From: a virus
DNA length: 64,000 bases
Strand: one strand, 5' to 3'
IMG/VR virus record: IMGVR_UViG_3300037117_000082
Location: 1-64,000 of that record
Part shown: one piece after another, positions 7,186 to 16,700 of the stretch
Numbering within the stretch: the first letter of the stretch is position 1
Layout: each line of letters opens with the position of its first letter
The notes under the pieces: model-generated
What the model was told of the DNA's origin: nothing
Seen by the model: only the letters and a program-made list of their open reading frames with translations
Databases searched by the model: none
Program-made: the position numbers and the translations under genes

Positions 7186-9945
7186 TTACCGCACGCCGCC
7201 CGCGACATTCAGCAGCCTGGTCAGCTCCTGCCACGCGACTTCGCGCTTGCCGGGGTCCGGGTCGTTGCGGGCCTGGTGCTGGAGGTCCCGGATGAGGGAT
7301 TCCTGCACGTTGCTGGCTGCCTTCTCCACGGCGCTCCGCTCGGGGACCGCCGGGGATGGCTGCATGGCCTTCGGGCGCACCCCGCCTGCGCCTACGGCCT
7401 TGAAGGGGGCGTAGCGGGGGTCAGGGGCAGAGGCCATCTGGTCGATGAGCTCTCCCTGCTGCTCAAGCTTCGCGGCAAGGGGGGCGACGGCCTTCTCGAC
7501 GGCTGCCTGCAGCGCCGCGGCGTCCAGCGACGGGACGGGCAGGGCAGCGACGACGGGAAGCGGGTCCGCTGCCTTGGCCGCCATGTCGCCCTTCACGGGC
7601 ATCTTGTCGCCGCAGCCGGGGCAGAACTTGCCGGGCCGTGCCTTCTTGCCGCACTTGCAGTCCATCTTGGCCGGCTTGCCCGGCGCGGCTGCCTTGGTGA
7701 CGGGCAGGTCGCCCTCGTACTGGACGCCCGTGGTCTCCCCGGACGCGCCGTCTGCCTTCCGGGCTCCCGGCACCGGGACGGGGCGCGCGCCAGCGGGCGG
7801 CTGCCCGCCGTGACCGGGCCCGTGCATGGGGCACAGGTCAGGGAACGTTCCCGCAATGTGGTCGTGCATGGACGCCATCGCGGACCTGGCGCCGTCACGG
7901 CTCGTGTTGCGGTAGAACGTCCGCTGCGGCTTCCCCGGCACCGAGGGGACAGCCTGGGAGCCGTTGTCCCCGCCGGGCTCGCTGGAGGCTTCCTGGCCCC
8001 CGGTGAGAGGACCGCGGGTGAAGTCCGTAGCGGAGATGTGCTCAGCGGTGATGGTCATCGGGCTCGCGCCGCTTGCCGCCGTCGTGTTCGACTGGTCCAT
8101 GCCGGACAGGGCCGGGCGGCGGAACGACTGCGGGCGCAGCTCGGACGGGGCCGGGTAGGTGGAAGGGCCGGGGTTCGCGTCGGCGAACGCCTTGTGCGCC
8201 TCCCAGCGCAGGCCGGTGACCGTCTCCGCGTCGGTTCCGGCGATGGTGAGGGCGTCCTGCCAGCGGCGCTGCGCCTTCCCCGCCTCGGCCAGCGGCGCGT
8301 CGATCGCGGCCGACAGGGCCTTCGACTGCCATTCCGCCGGGTCCGCGACCATCGCAAGCGTCTGGCCGGGGTAGGACTTCGCGGTCGCGTCCGGGGAGAA
8401 CGCCGGGCACAGGAAGTCGTGCAGCATCCCCTCGCCCCACGACGCGCCCGCGTTCCTGATGTGCCACGACGCGGCCTCGGAGCCCGCGGTCTTGCCCGTC
8501 TGCGCCATCTCGGCAGCAGGAGGGGCCACAGCGGCCTCGGCTGCCCGCTCGGAGGGCTCGTCCGGGTTGGTGCCCTCCAGGTGCGCGTCGTCCTCGAGCT
8601 GTTCCATCGCCACCCCGTCAGGCTCCCGGTGAGGGGTAACGGGGTCGGTCGGCGCGGAGTCCTTCACGCCATCGGCAGGAGACGGGGACGCGGCCTTGTC
8701 GGCAGCATCGGGCTTGTCGGGGGTCATCTTCTTGCCGCACTTGAAGCAGAACGGGTTCTTCGCGCCGGACTTCTTGCCGCACGACGGGCACGCCATCTTC
8801 GGCTTCGCGGCCTTGTCGGCGACAGGAACGGCGGGCGCGTCATCGGCCGTGGCGGCCTTCTCCGCGTCGTCGGTGAGCGGGTTGGCGACGCCCAGTTCAC
8901 TCGCGCGCTTGGCGATCAGCGCCTTCGCGGCGGTGACGTCACCGTGCCCGGAGCGGGCCAGGATCGCGGCGTTGCCCAGATCCTCCGCGTTGGCGATCGG
9001 ATAGGAACCGTCGCTCAATGCGTGGCCCTTGCCAGCCAGTTCCTTGCGCTCGGCAGCGGACACGTCCCGCTTCCAGATCGCCGACTCGACGGCCTTCAGC
9101 GCGTCGGCCACGGCAACCTCTGCCGCGTCCGTTTCCGCTGCCTTCGGCATGTCCGTGTCATCCGGGGCGTCCATGTCAGCGTCGGATGCCTCGTCCTCCT
9201 GGTCAGCCGCAGCGTTGTCGCCGCCGGCCTCGTCGGCTCCCGCAGCTGCCTTCTGCGCTTCAGCGTCCTCGGCGATCTCCCGGTGCTTCAGCAGCTTCGC
9301 GAGGTCGGACGGGGAGAACGTGAGGGACGCCTTGATCACGTCGGGCTCGTCTGTCTTGGTGGTCGTGCCATCGCCTCCGAGCATCTTGCCGACGAACTCC
9401 GGGCCGCCATCGGCTGCCGCCTTGAACAGCTGGAAAGCAGTGCCGAAGTTGGAACCGCGATCAACGACTGAGATCTCGCCGAGCCCGGTCATGCCGTCCG
9501 CGCGGTCGGTGATGACTCCCCGGACCGCCTTGTGCTCAGGGTCCAGGTGGTTGAAGCGCGGGTCGCCGACGCGGATGTCCGGGTGGCAGATGCCGATGCT
9601 CCAGTCGTTCAGCACCTTGGTGCGGATCTTGTGCTTGGCGTCGGGGTCGGCGATCAGGCCCTTGACGAAGTGGCCGTCGACCTCCAGCCCGCGCCCGACC
9701 GCCTTGCGCGGGTCGTGCTGCATGCGGATGTTGGCCTTGGTGTCGAACCACTTCTTGATCCACCGGAGGCTGGCTTCGGGGTCTACGACCTGAAGATCTC
9801 CGTCGAGGGTGCCATCGGTGACCTTCCCCCAGATCTCTATGTCCGGGGTGCCGTCCACGGGGTTAATCGTCCCCGTGTCCTCTGACTTCGAGATCGGCAT
9901 CGAGAAGTGGACCATCTCGTTGCCGGCGGTCAGTGTGTTCGCCAT
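7186..9945 (-). CDS. Capsid maturation protease with long scaffold-like extension
   Basis: 919 residues. The N-terminal 200 residues resemble prohead/XkdF-type serine proteases: GKVTDGTLDGDLQVVDPE, then MQHDPRKAVGRG with candidate catalytic His77, and NDWSIGI with Ser116. A long Ala/Asp/Lys-rich region follows. A DUF6582-like segment is at about 305-375 (AERKELAGKGHALSDGSYPIANAEDL). Two zinc sites follow (CPSCGKK..CFKCGKK and CKCGKK..CPGCGDK). The C-terminal helical part (LDAAALQAAVEKAVAPLAAKLEQQ) looks like a scaffold delta domain. The start at 9945 follows GGAGGTGC. It should act inside the prohead, cleaving scaffold and capsid arms. It is much longer than usual proteases (about 200-400), so protease and scaffold appear fused. 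Confidence 0.8.
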   Translation of the reverse strand: MANTLTAGNEMVHFSMPISKSEDTGTINPVDGTPDIEIWGKVTDGTLDGDLQVVDPEASLRWIKKWFDTKANIRMQHDPRKAVGRGLEVDGHFVKGLIADPDAKHKIRTKVLNDWSIGICHPDIRVGDPRFNHLDPEHKAVRGVITDRADGMTGLGEISVVDRGSNFGTAFQLFKAAADGGPEFVGKMLGGDGTTTKTDEPDVIKASLTFSPSDLAKLLKHREIAEDAEAQKAAAGADEAGGDNAAADQEDEASDADMDAPDDTDMPKAAETDAAEVAVADALKAVESAIWKRDVSAAERKELAGKGHALSDGSYPIANAEDLGNAAILARSGHGDVTAAKALIAKRASELGVANPLTDDAEKAATADDAPAVPVADKAAKPKMACPSCGKKSGAKNPFCFKCGKKMTPDKPDAADKAASPSPADGVKDSAPTDPVTPHREPDGVAMEQLEDDAHLEGTNPDEPSERAAEAAVAPPAAEMAQTGKTAGSEAASWHIRNAGASWGEGMLHDFLCPAFSPDATAKSYPGQTLAMVADPAEWQSKALSAAIDAPLAEAGKAQRRWQDALTIAGTDAETVTGLRWEAHKAFADANPGPSTYPAPSELRPQSFRRPALSGMDQSNTTAASGASPMTITAEHISATDFTRGPLTGGQEASSEPGGDNGSQAVPSVPGKPQRTFYRNTSRDGARSAMASMHDHIAGTFPDLCPMHGPGHGGQPPAGARPVPVPGARKADGASGETTGVQYEGDLPVTKAAAPGKPAKMDCKCGKKARPGKFCPGCGDKMPVKGDMAAKAADPLPVVAALPVPSLDAAALQAAVEKAVAPLAAKLEQQGELIDQMASAPDPRYAPFKAVGAGGVRPKAMQPSPAVPERSAVEKAASNVQESLIRDLQHQARNDPDPGKREVAWQELTRLLNVAGGVR

Positions 9946-10029
9946 GCACCTCCGGAAAGGGCAGATCGGGTAGACCGCCGTGGCGGCAAGGGGGAGAACG
10001 AAGATCACTAGGGGGGGGATGCGGCGGCG

Positions 10030-11097
10030 TCAGGACAGGTAGAGATAGGCGGTAGTACCTGCAATCAGGTTGCCGCCGCTGACCGTCGCGATTTTGACGG
10101 ACGTGATAGCTGACGTGGACCGCCACGCCACAACCCCGGTCTCGGTGACGCAATCCGCGGTGGCGGCGGCACCGTCAGCGAACCCGGAACGCCAGAAACC
10201 GGTTTTCTGGAAGGTAGTCCCGGTATAGAGGGGGATCGTGATCTCCAGGAGCCCGGCGACCCCGGCCGTCGCCGACGCACCGGGCATATCGCCCACACCG
10301 GTGATGGAGCTGCCAAGCCACCCGGTCTGGCCCGCATGAGCAGCGGCAGAAAGCACGGCGGCGCCGCCGGTCACATGCTCGCCGTCATAATCGGCGTTAG
10401 TGTCCGCGTTGACCACGACGAACCACCGGTCAGACTCGGCCGCAGCCGCCGAGCTGCCGACAACCACGATCCGCAGGAGGCTGTACCCCGAGGGGATGGC
10501 CGAGAACGTGATGTTCGCCGCCGCCGTGCCAAGGGTCTGCGAGGTGACCGGAGTGGACGGGTGGACGTGCCCGGCGTCGGCGGCCTTCCCTGTCGCCCCG
10601 GCGGCGGCGGTTCCGGCGGCCTTGATGTCCCCGGCGGTCCCGTCAAGCTCAACCGCGCCCTGAGCGCTGGTAGTGGCTGCCGGCAGGTCGCCGGAGACGA
10701 TAGTGGCCCACGCGGGAGCGGCGGAAGCGCTCCCGGTACCGGTCTGGGTGAGATACTGCTTCGTCGCCACCGTGCCGCCGGCGAGCCGCGCCGGGGCCGG
10801 GGTGGCGTTCTCGTAGATGATGTCGCCGAGCGTCGTCATCGGGTTAGCGAACCCCGAGGCCGATGCCTGCCAGGTAGCCGCCGAGCCGCTGGTAGCCGTC
10901 AGTACCTGGTTCACTGTCGGCGCCGTAGCTGCCGAGACGACGACGGGCGTCGTCAGGGTGGCCAGCGCGGTCGCGATCCCTGCCGAAACGGGTAGCCCGT
11001 TCTCGTCCACCAATGTGACGGCCTGGACCAGCATCCCAGGCTGAACTTCAACGACCGCGGTAGGCGCTCCCGCGCCCGTGACAAGGCTGCCTGCCAT
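10030..11097 (-). CDS. Tail fibre / receptor-binding-like protein
   Basis: 355 residues. The N terminus (SLVTGAGAPTAVVEVQPGM) repeats a module found twice in the next gene. Residues about 80-110 carry GFANPMTTLGDIIYENATPAPARLAG, a motif common in phage tail fibres. A GHVHPSTP segment and a C-terminal beta-rich domain of about 150 residues follow. The start at 11097 follows GGAGGTGC. It probably forms the receptor-binding end of a fibre or spike. Its position between portal and protease genes is unusual for a fibre. Confidence 0.7.
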   Translation of the reverse strand: MAGSLVTGAGAPTAVVEVQPGMLVQAVTLVDENGLPVSAGIATALATLTTPVVVSAATAPTVNQVLTATSGSAATWQASASGFANPMTTLGDIIYENATPAPARLAGGTVATKQYLTQTGTGSASAAPAWATIVSGDLPAATTSAQGAVELDGTAGDIKAAGTAAAGATGKAADAGHVHPSTPVTSQTLGTAAANITFSAIPSGYSLLRIVVVGSSAAAAESDRWFVVVNADTNADYDGEHVTGGAAVLSAAAHAGQTGWLGSSITGVGDMPGASATAGVAGLLEITIPLYTGTTFQKTGFWRSGFADGAAATADCVTETGVVAWRSTSAITSVKIATVSGGNLIAGTTAYLYLS

Positions 11098-11136
11098 GCA
11101 CCTCCGGGATGTTGGGAACGGGCAGGACAGGCGGCG

Positions 11137-11385
11137 TCAGACGGTGGCGTAGGCCCCGGTGCCGTCCACGACGACCACGGGGAGAACCTTCATGCCGGGC
11201 TGGACCTGGACAGTTGCGTTCGCGGCGCCGGCGCCCGTGACGAGGCCGGCGCCTGCCGTCACTGCGGTCCCGGCGGTGACGAGGGCGCCGGCGAAGCTCA
11301 CCAGCACGACGGGCTTCACGTGCATTCCGGGCTGCACCGCGACGACCGTGCTGGCCGCCCCGGCGCCTGTCACCAGAGTGCCCAT
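11137..11385 (-). CDS. Small protein made of two LVTGAGA repeats
   Basis: 82 residues, almost entirely two copies of a 38-residue unit, LVTGAGAxxTVxVQPGMxVxPVVLV. The same unit begins the fibre-like protein at 10030-11097. This suggests a repeated beta module used as a fibre base or attachment part. The ATG at 11385 is chosen; a GTG two codons earlier is possible. Function is inferred only from neighbours. Confidence 0.6.
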   Translation of the reverse strand: MGTLVTGAGAASTVVAVQPGMHVKPVVLVSFAGALVTAGTAVTAGAGLVTGAGAANATVQVQPGMKVLPVVVVDGTGAYATV

Positions 11386-11395
11386 GCGCACCGCC

Positions 11396-13360
11396 TCAGG
11401 CGAGAGTGAGAATGTCGAAGACGCAGGTCGCGCCGTCGGCGGGAGTGGCCGCGCACCAGACCTGCAGGGTTGCCCCGGCCTTCACCACCCACATGCCGCC
11501 CGCGAACAGGGTTGCCGCAGCCGCGTTCACCGGGGTCAGGCTCACCAGGGGAGTCGTCGCGTACGACAGGTTGAACGTGATGATGGCCAGATCCCCGGCA
11601 GAGGTCGCGCTAGCGCCCGTGACGAGCGTGAGGGACATCGCCATGTCATGCCCGGTGATGCTCGCCGAGGCCCCGGACCCGGCGGCGGACTGGACGGCAA
11701 CAGTGGGGGCGCTGCCCTGGGTGACGATGTGGTTGCGGACGAACAGGGGCCCCGTCTGCACGGTCCCGGCACGTCCGAAGAACACGTTCTGCCCTGTCCC
11801 GGAGCCGGTAGCTGCCAGCGTCATCAGCACGGCCGACGACGCGCCGATGTCAGTCCAGACCGCCGTGCCGTCGCTGACCGTACTGCCGTTAGTCGGGAAC
11901 GCCGGCTGGCTGGAGCCTGACGTCCCGGCGGTCGTGCACTGGTAGAGATGGGCGTTGGCCGTTGCCGGGCGCGTCACCTGCCCGGCGGCGTAGGCAAGGG
12001 AAGGCTGCCACGCGAACGCCGTGGAGGGAGTCCACGCCCAGACGATCGAGGTGTTCTGCGGGATGAGCCCGGAGGCGTAGATCCGCTCCCCGATGTCAGC
12101 GGAAGTCCAGGCCGCGGTCAGCGACGTGGCGACATTCGAGCCGCTGATGATGTTCCCGTCCGTGACCTCGGTACCCGGGATTATGTAAGGCGATATAGAC
12201 GGGTAGCCGCCCTGGTACAGGGCAGTCTTCCAGCCGGCCATGTTGCCGTAGTAGTCCTCGCCGTACGCCCCGGTGGAGACGGGGTTGGTGACGACGATGC
12301 CCGGCGTGCGCAGGGTGCTGCGGGAATCGGCAACCGACTGCCGGCCGGCGCTGATCACCGCGTTGCGCTGCGCCGTGGGGTCGAACAGCAGCGGGATGGT
12401 CACAGAGGAGAAACCCTCGATGACCTGATTCTCGGCCGAGTTGGCGTCCAGGCAGATGTAGCCGAGGGAGGCGGTGCCGGGATCGAAAAGGCCGTTCGGC
12501 CCGATGGTGTTCTGCTGGAGATAGGTGCCCTTGATCCCGAACGGGTAGTTCGTGACCTCGATGCAGTTGCCGTAGATGTTGCAGCCCAGCACGGGCAGCG
12601 GGGAAGTGCCGGCCGCCTCGATGCAGGCACCGAGGTACAGGTCCGATCCGCAGGTGGAGGAGACGGTGTTCCCGTAGACCTGGACCCCGTTGGCCGCCGG
12701 GTTCAGCAGGAGCATGCGGCGGATGCCGGTGAAGGAGTTCCGGTAGACGGCCCCGGCGTAGCCCTGGTACTGGGCGGTGTCGCCGGAGCCGGTGCCGGGG
12801 TAGCCGCCGAGCACGATGGCGTCCTGGAAGCAGGACGTGCCCGTGGCCGACCCGGCGAAGGCGTTGTCGTGGATGTTCGGGACCGGGTTAGTGGACTGGT
12901 AGAACGGCACCGGGGAGCCGCCGGAGTCCTGGAACAGGATGCCGCTGATCTCGACTGACCCGGAGTGCTGGAAGTCCATCCTGGCCGCGCCCGCGCCCGC
13001 ATACGACATGGAGACCGTAGTCGCGCCGCCGAAGTACGGGCCGTCATCCGCGATTGCCCCGGCGCCGGTGATCGCCAGCGGCGTGATAACCCCGGCACTG
13101 TAAGTCGTGGCCCACTGGTCAGCGAAGCTGTAAGCGCGCGGCGAGAGCACGATTGTCCCGCCCGCCGGCGAGGCGCCGAAAACGGCGGCGAGGGCACTCG
13201 CCATCTTCTGGTCGTCGGTACCGGTGTAGTCATCCAGGTAGTAGGCGCCCGGTACTGACTGCCCGGCAGGCCCTGGCAGTCCTCCTGGTGAGATGGTTAC
13301 CCCGGCCTGCCCGTTCCCGGCAGGGGAAACGATGAGGGAAGCGGAGTACGGGGTGCTCAC
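11396..13360 (-). CDS. Tail-spike-like protein with right-handed beta helix
   Basis: 654 residues. A short collagen-like start (SPGGLPGPAGQ) leads to DDYTGTDDQKMASALAAV, the typical entry of pectate-lyase-like tail spikes. Repeated beta-helix rungs follow (VSMSYAGAG, ISGILFQDSGG, VYGNTVSST, NIYGNCIEV, NTIGPNGLF). The C-terminal third has a carbohydrate-binding-like insert (FAWQPSLAYAAGQVT) and a terminal beta domain. Such spikes bind and often cleave host surface polysaccharide. Catalytic residues cannot be assigned by eye. The GTG start follows GGGAGGCGG. Confidence 0.75.
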   Translation of the reverse strand: MSTPYSASLIVSPAGNGQAGVTISPGGLPGPAGQSVPGAYYLDDYTGTDDQKMASALAAVFGASPAGGTIVLSPRAYSFADQWATTYSAGVITPLAITGAGAIADDGPYFGGATTVSMSYAGAGAARMDFQHSGSVEISGILFQDSGGSPVPFYQSTNPVPNIHDNAFAGSATGTSCFQDAIVLGGYPGTGSGDTAQYQGYAGAVYRNSFTGIRRMLLLNPAANGVQVYGNTVSSTCGSDLYLGACIEAAGTSPLPVLGCNIYGNCIEVTNYPFGIKGTYLQQNTIGPNGLFDPGTASLGYICLDANSAENQVIEGFSSVTIPLLFDPTAQRNAVISAGRQSVADSRSTLRTPGIVVTNPVSTGAYGEDYYGNMAGWKTALYQGGYPSISPYIIPGTEVTDGNIISGSNVATSLTAAWTSADIGERIYASGLIPQNTSIVWAWTPSTAFAWQPSLAYAAGQVTRPATANAHLYQCTTAGTSGSSQPAFPTNGSTVSDGTAVWTDIGASSAVLMTLAATGSGTGQNVFFGRAGTVQTGPLFVRNHIVTQGSAPTVAVQSAAGSGASASITGHDMAMSLTLVTGASATSAGDLAIITFNLSYATTPLVSLTPVNAAAATLFAGGMWVVKAGATLQVWCAATPADGATCVFDILTLA

Positions 13361-13373
13361 GACCGCCTCCCGC

Positions 13374-13763
13374 TCACGGCTGAGGCGTCCCTAGGATCAG
13401 CAGATTGCCCGTGAACCAGGCGAATGCGTTGACGGTTGAGGGGTTCTGCCATAGCGAATGCCAGTACGTCCCCGGCGTCAGGGCCGCCGTCGCTGCCGGG
13501 TAGATCGACAGGAGCGCCCGGGAAACCGATGCGGTACTGGTGATCGTGATGACGCCCGAGGTGTTCGCCGTGGTGGTGATGGAGAACACGGGACTGCTCA
13601 CGTCGGTGGCGGTGTTTCTACAGACATATTCCCAGGTATTGCCCGTTATCGGCCACGGCGCGGAAGTGGCCGGGGAGTTGATGACGAAGTTGCAGGCGAG
13701 TTCCTGCAATGATCCCGCCGCCATGCGGTAGGTGAATTGCGGGTATGCATCCTGGTAGGCCAC
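13374..13763 (-). CDS. Baseplate/fibre-adaptor-like beta protein
   Basis: 129 residues, beta-prone throughout (FTYRMAAGSLQELACNFVI, GVITITSTASVSRALLSIYP, YWHSLWQNP), resembling the N-terminal domains of upper-baseplate (BppU-type) proteins that anchor fibres. It starts with GTG and precedes the tail-spike gene, which fits an adaptor role. The resemblance is by general pattern only. Confidence 0.5.
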   Translation of the reverse strand: MAYQDAYPQFTYRMAAGSLQELACNFVINSPATSAPWPITGNTWEYVCRNTATDVSSPVFSITTTANTSGVITITSTASVSRALLSIYPAATAALTPGTYWHSLWQNPSTVNAFAWFTGNLLILGTPQP

Positions 13764-13773
13764 GGCTCACCGC

Positions 13774-16700
13774 CTACCCGTCATGCGTGGCCCGGAGGTG
13801 TTCCCATTCCTCGTGCGTGCGCTCGCTGGCAGCCGCTACCTCTGGCGTGACGTGACGGTGCGGTCCCCATTCCAGGTTCCCGTGCCGCCAGCGCTCCACC
13901 GCCGCGACCGCCATCGCGATGGCCTCGCTTTCCGGGACGCCGTGGTCGCGCTCGATCGCCGCCGCGATGTTTTGCACGTATGCGGGCAACTGCTGACGTT
14001 CCGGCACCTTCTTGCTCGGCGTGTGCCACAGTCCCTCATGCCCGAGCGGGTGATGCACGGTGGACAGGTACGGGGTGGCGGCCGACTTGCCGACATCGCC
14101 GAAGGGGAAGTGCTTCACGTCCTCGCCGCGATGCACGCTCAGGTGAGTGAAAGTCACCGGCATGTGCGGCAGGGGGTCCGGCAGCGGGTCGCCTTCTTCG
14201 AGGTACGCGATAGTGCAGTGCGGCTTGTAGCCGTGCTCGCGTGCCTTCGCGTCCGGTGACTGGAGTTCAGCCAGCGCCTCATGCAGCGACTCGGCACCGG
14301 GCAGGTTCACGCCAGCCCAGACCGGCACCCCGTCATCACCGGCAGGGAACGAGCCGATGCCGCCGATGGTCCCGGACAGCGGCTGCGTGGCCGCCGCTAC
14401 CCTGCGCGCCATGACGCACGCGAGGCTGAATGCGTCATCATCCACGTCCGGGCCAAGGTAAACCACGGTCACATGGTGATCAGTGATACCGCCCGGCAGG
14501 GGCTCGATCAGCCCTTCCGGCAGGTCCAGGGAGATCATGCCCGACCGCTTGCTGAGGCTGTAGCCGCGCGCCTCTTTCGGTGCGTCCTGGCCCCGCAGGT
14601 CATACGGCGCGAGGCCGTGCACCGAGCCGTCGCCGAGGTTCGCCGCCGTGAAGTTCTTCGTGGAGCGCCCGTCGTCGCCCGCGCCCGGCTTCTGGTCGCT
14701 GAATTGCGAGCTGTGAGTTTCCTCGGCCAGCTTCGCGCCTGCTGCAGTGACCTTGCCCACGTAGGCGACGACGGGACGATCTAGTTCCCTGAACGCGAGG
14801 GCACGGTGATGCCCGTCGATCACGATCAGGTGCGTTCCGGGCTTCGTGTCCGGCCGGTCGATGAGGACGGCCGGCTTGACCGGCCGGCCTGCCGCCTGCC
14901 GGCGCTCGATCTTGGCCTTGAAGCGATCGACCTTGGCGTCCTCGTGGCCGGCCTGCCACTTGTCCGGGGTGTACTCGATCGCGCTGAGCGGGACCTCTTG
15001 CGGGCCGGTCCAGGTAGCGTCCTTTACCCAGGTCAGCGCCGAGGCGGGGTAGTCCTCCAGCAGTTGCGCGTAGACCTGCTCAGCGACAGGGAGAGACGTG
15101 TCCGGGTGCTTCCAGGGTTTGTCGGCCTTGGTAAGGTGCACTGCGGCCGGGGTTCCGTAGGTTGCGGGTTCGAGTCCCGCCTCGCCATCCATGGTTGGCG
15201 GGTAGCTCAATGGGCCCCCATGGACGGGTCCTTGGTAGAGCAGCGGAGCCCCGGCCGCCTTCGCAGTCCCCGGCGCGGGAGGCGCAACACCCTGCTTCGG
15301 CGGATCGCTCGGAGCCAGCCAGCAACGACATCCTGGATGCTGGCACGGCTGGGCGACCCCGCCGGGGAACAGGCTCCCCAGCGGAACCGGGCCGGCGTCC
15401 TGGTTGGCCATGCAGCGGGCGCAGACCCTTGAGTCGTTACGGGTGTGCCAGCGGACGTAACTCACGCCTAGCTCGGTGTAGACCCCGAAGGCCCCGTCCG
15501 CGATGGCCTTCTCGATCTCCGTCAGGGCGATCAGCCCGGCGCGGTTCTCAGCGTTAAGGAACGCATCCAGCAGCGCCAGCAGCGCCCCAACGGTGACCGC
15601 GCCGCCGAGGAGCAGCTTCATGAGCGCGACGGTGAACCCGGCGAGCCCGGTGCCGGCCATCTGCCTTACCGCGGCCTGCTGAGCGATCTGGGACGTGTCC
15701 GCCTGCTGCGCCGCCGCGATCCCCTGCCGCTGCCGTGCGGAGGCTCCTGCTGCCTGCATGGCCGCTGCCCGGCCCAGTTCCCGGCCCTCCGCGTGCAAGG
15801 GGGCCAGGATGAGCGCGAGCCGTTGCCGGATCAGGTCCGCGATCATCGACGCGAGAACCGCCGCCGTGACGGCGAGGGTTCCGGCGAGGAACGCCGCGAA
15901 CAGCTTTCCCGCCTCGGTCATCACCGAGGAGAACGCGGCCCCGATCTGCTGCTCGTACTTGGCCGCTAGCTGGAGGTCGTGCTCCCAGGCGAGCCACGCC
16001 TGCCGCTGCTGGCCGCCGCTAGCGGCCCGCGATTTTGGGAGCGCCCGCCTCGCCTCGGTGAGCACCTCGGCGATGCCTATGCCCTTCGTCACGTCCTCGG
16101 TGATCATGGCCATGACGTGACCGGGGATATGGACCGGCTGCCAGGTAGCGGGGTCGCGGCCCTTCCTGACGTGCCTGCCCAGCGCGTCCAGCTCGCTCAG
16201 CGCGGCCTTGGAGCTGCCGCTGCCGAGGAACGGTGGCGGCCCGCAGTTCGGGCAGCCCTGGACGTGCAGGGCCTGATCCCGGAACACTTCCTCGCACCAG
16301 GGAGATCCCTTTGCCTCGGCCTCGGGCACCCGGTAGCCATCGCAGCGGTAGCACTCGTGGCCCGTCTCGTGCTCGCCGGCGCCGCCGCAGCAGGCACAGG
16401 GCGCGAGGGCAGCCAGGGCTTCCTTGCTCAGCGACGCGGCGTCCGGCGCGGTCAGGATCTCCGCGAGGACATGATCCGCCGGCCTTGGGGCGGCAGGCTC
16501 CGCGATGGCCTTGAGCATCATCCGCGACCCGATCGCCGTCACCGCGTGGGCGGCGTAGCTGCGGGGCAGGCTGCATTTCACGCACGCGGACTGGTCACCG
16601 GGGACGTACGGCTCGTAACGGTGCAGCCCGTCCGGGTCGCTCGCTGCCGCCTTCGAGGACGAGCCCGAGACCGCCGCCGCTGCCTCCGCCGCTCCCGCGA

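Noticed and set aside
6760-9471. A 903-codon open frame on the plus strand antisense to the protease
   Set aside because: It is a codon-bias shadow: very Arg/Gly-rich, no domain, and no ribosome site, while the minus-strand frame has protease, zinc and DUF6582 motifs.
10013-10020. A G8 run after the fibre gene as a frameshift site
   Set aside because: It lies after the stop codon at 10030 and before the protease ribosome site, and skipping a base joins no sensible frames.
15143-15258. A tmRNA or its permuted two-piece form
   Set aside because: No tag reading frame, no G-U at the third acceptor pair and no pseudoknot pattern; the D stem is intact, unlike tmRNA.
15100-15260. Two adjacent ordinary tRNA genes instead of one permuted RNA
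   Set aside because: No 5' half precedes the first T arm (the 48 bases before it do not supply a matching acceptor or anticodon stem), and no 3' half follows the second D arm. The two halves pair with each other at acceptor and anticodon stems.
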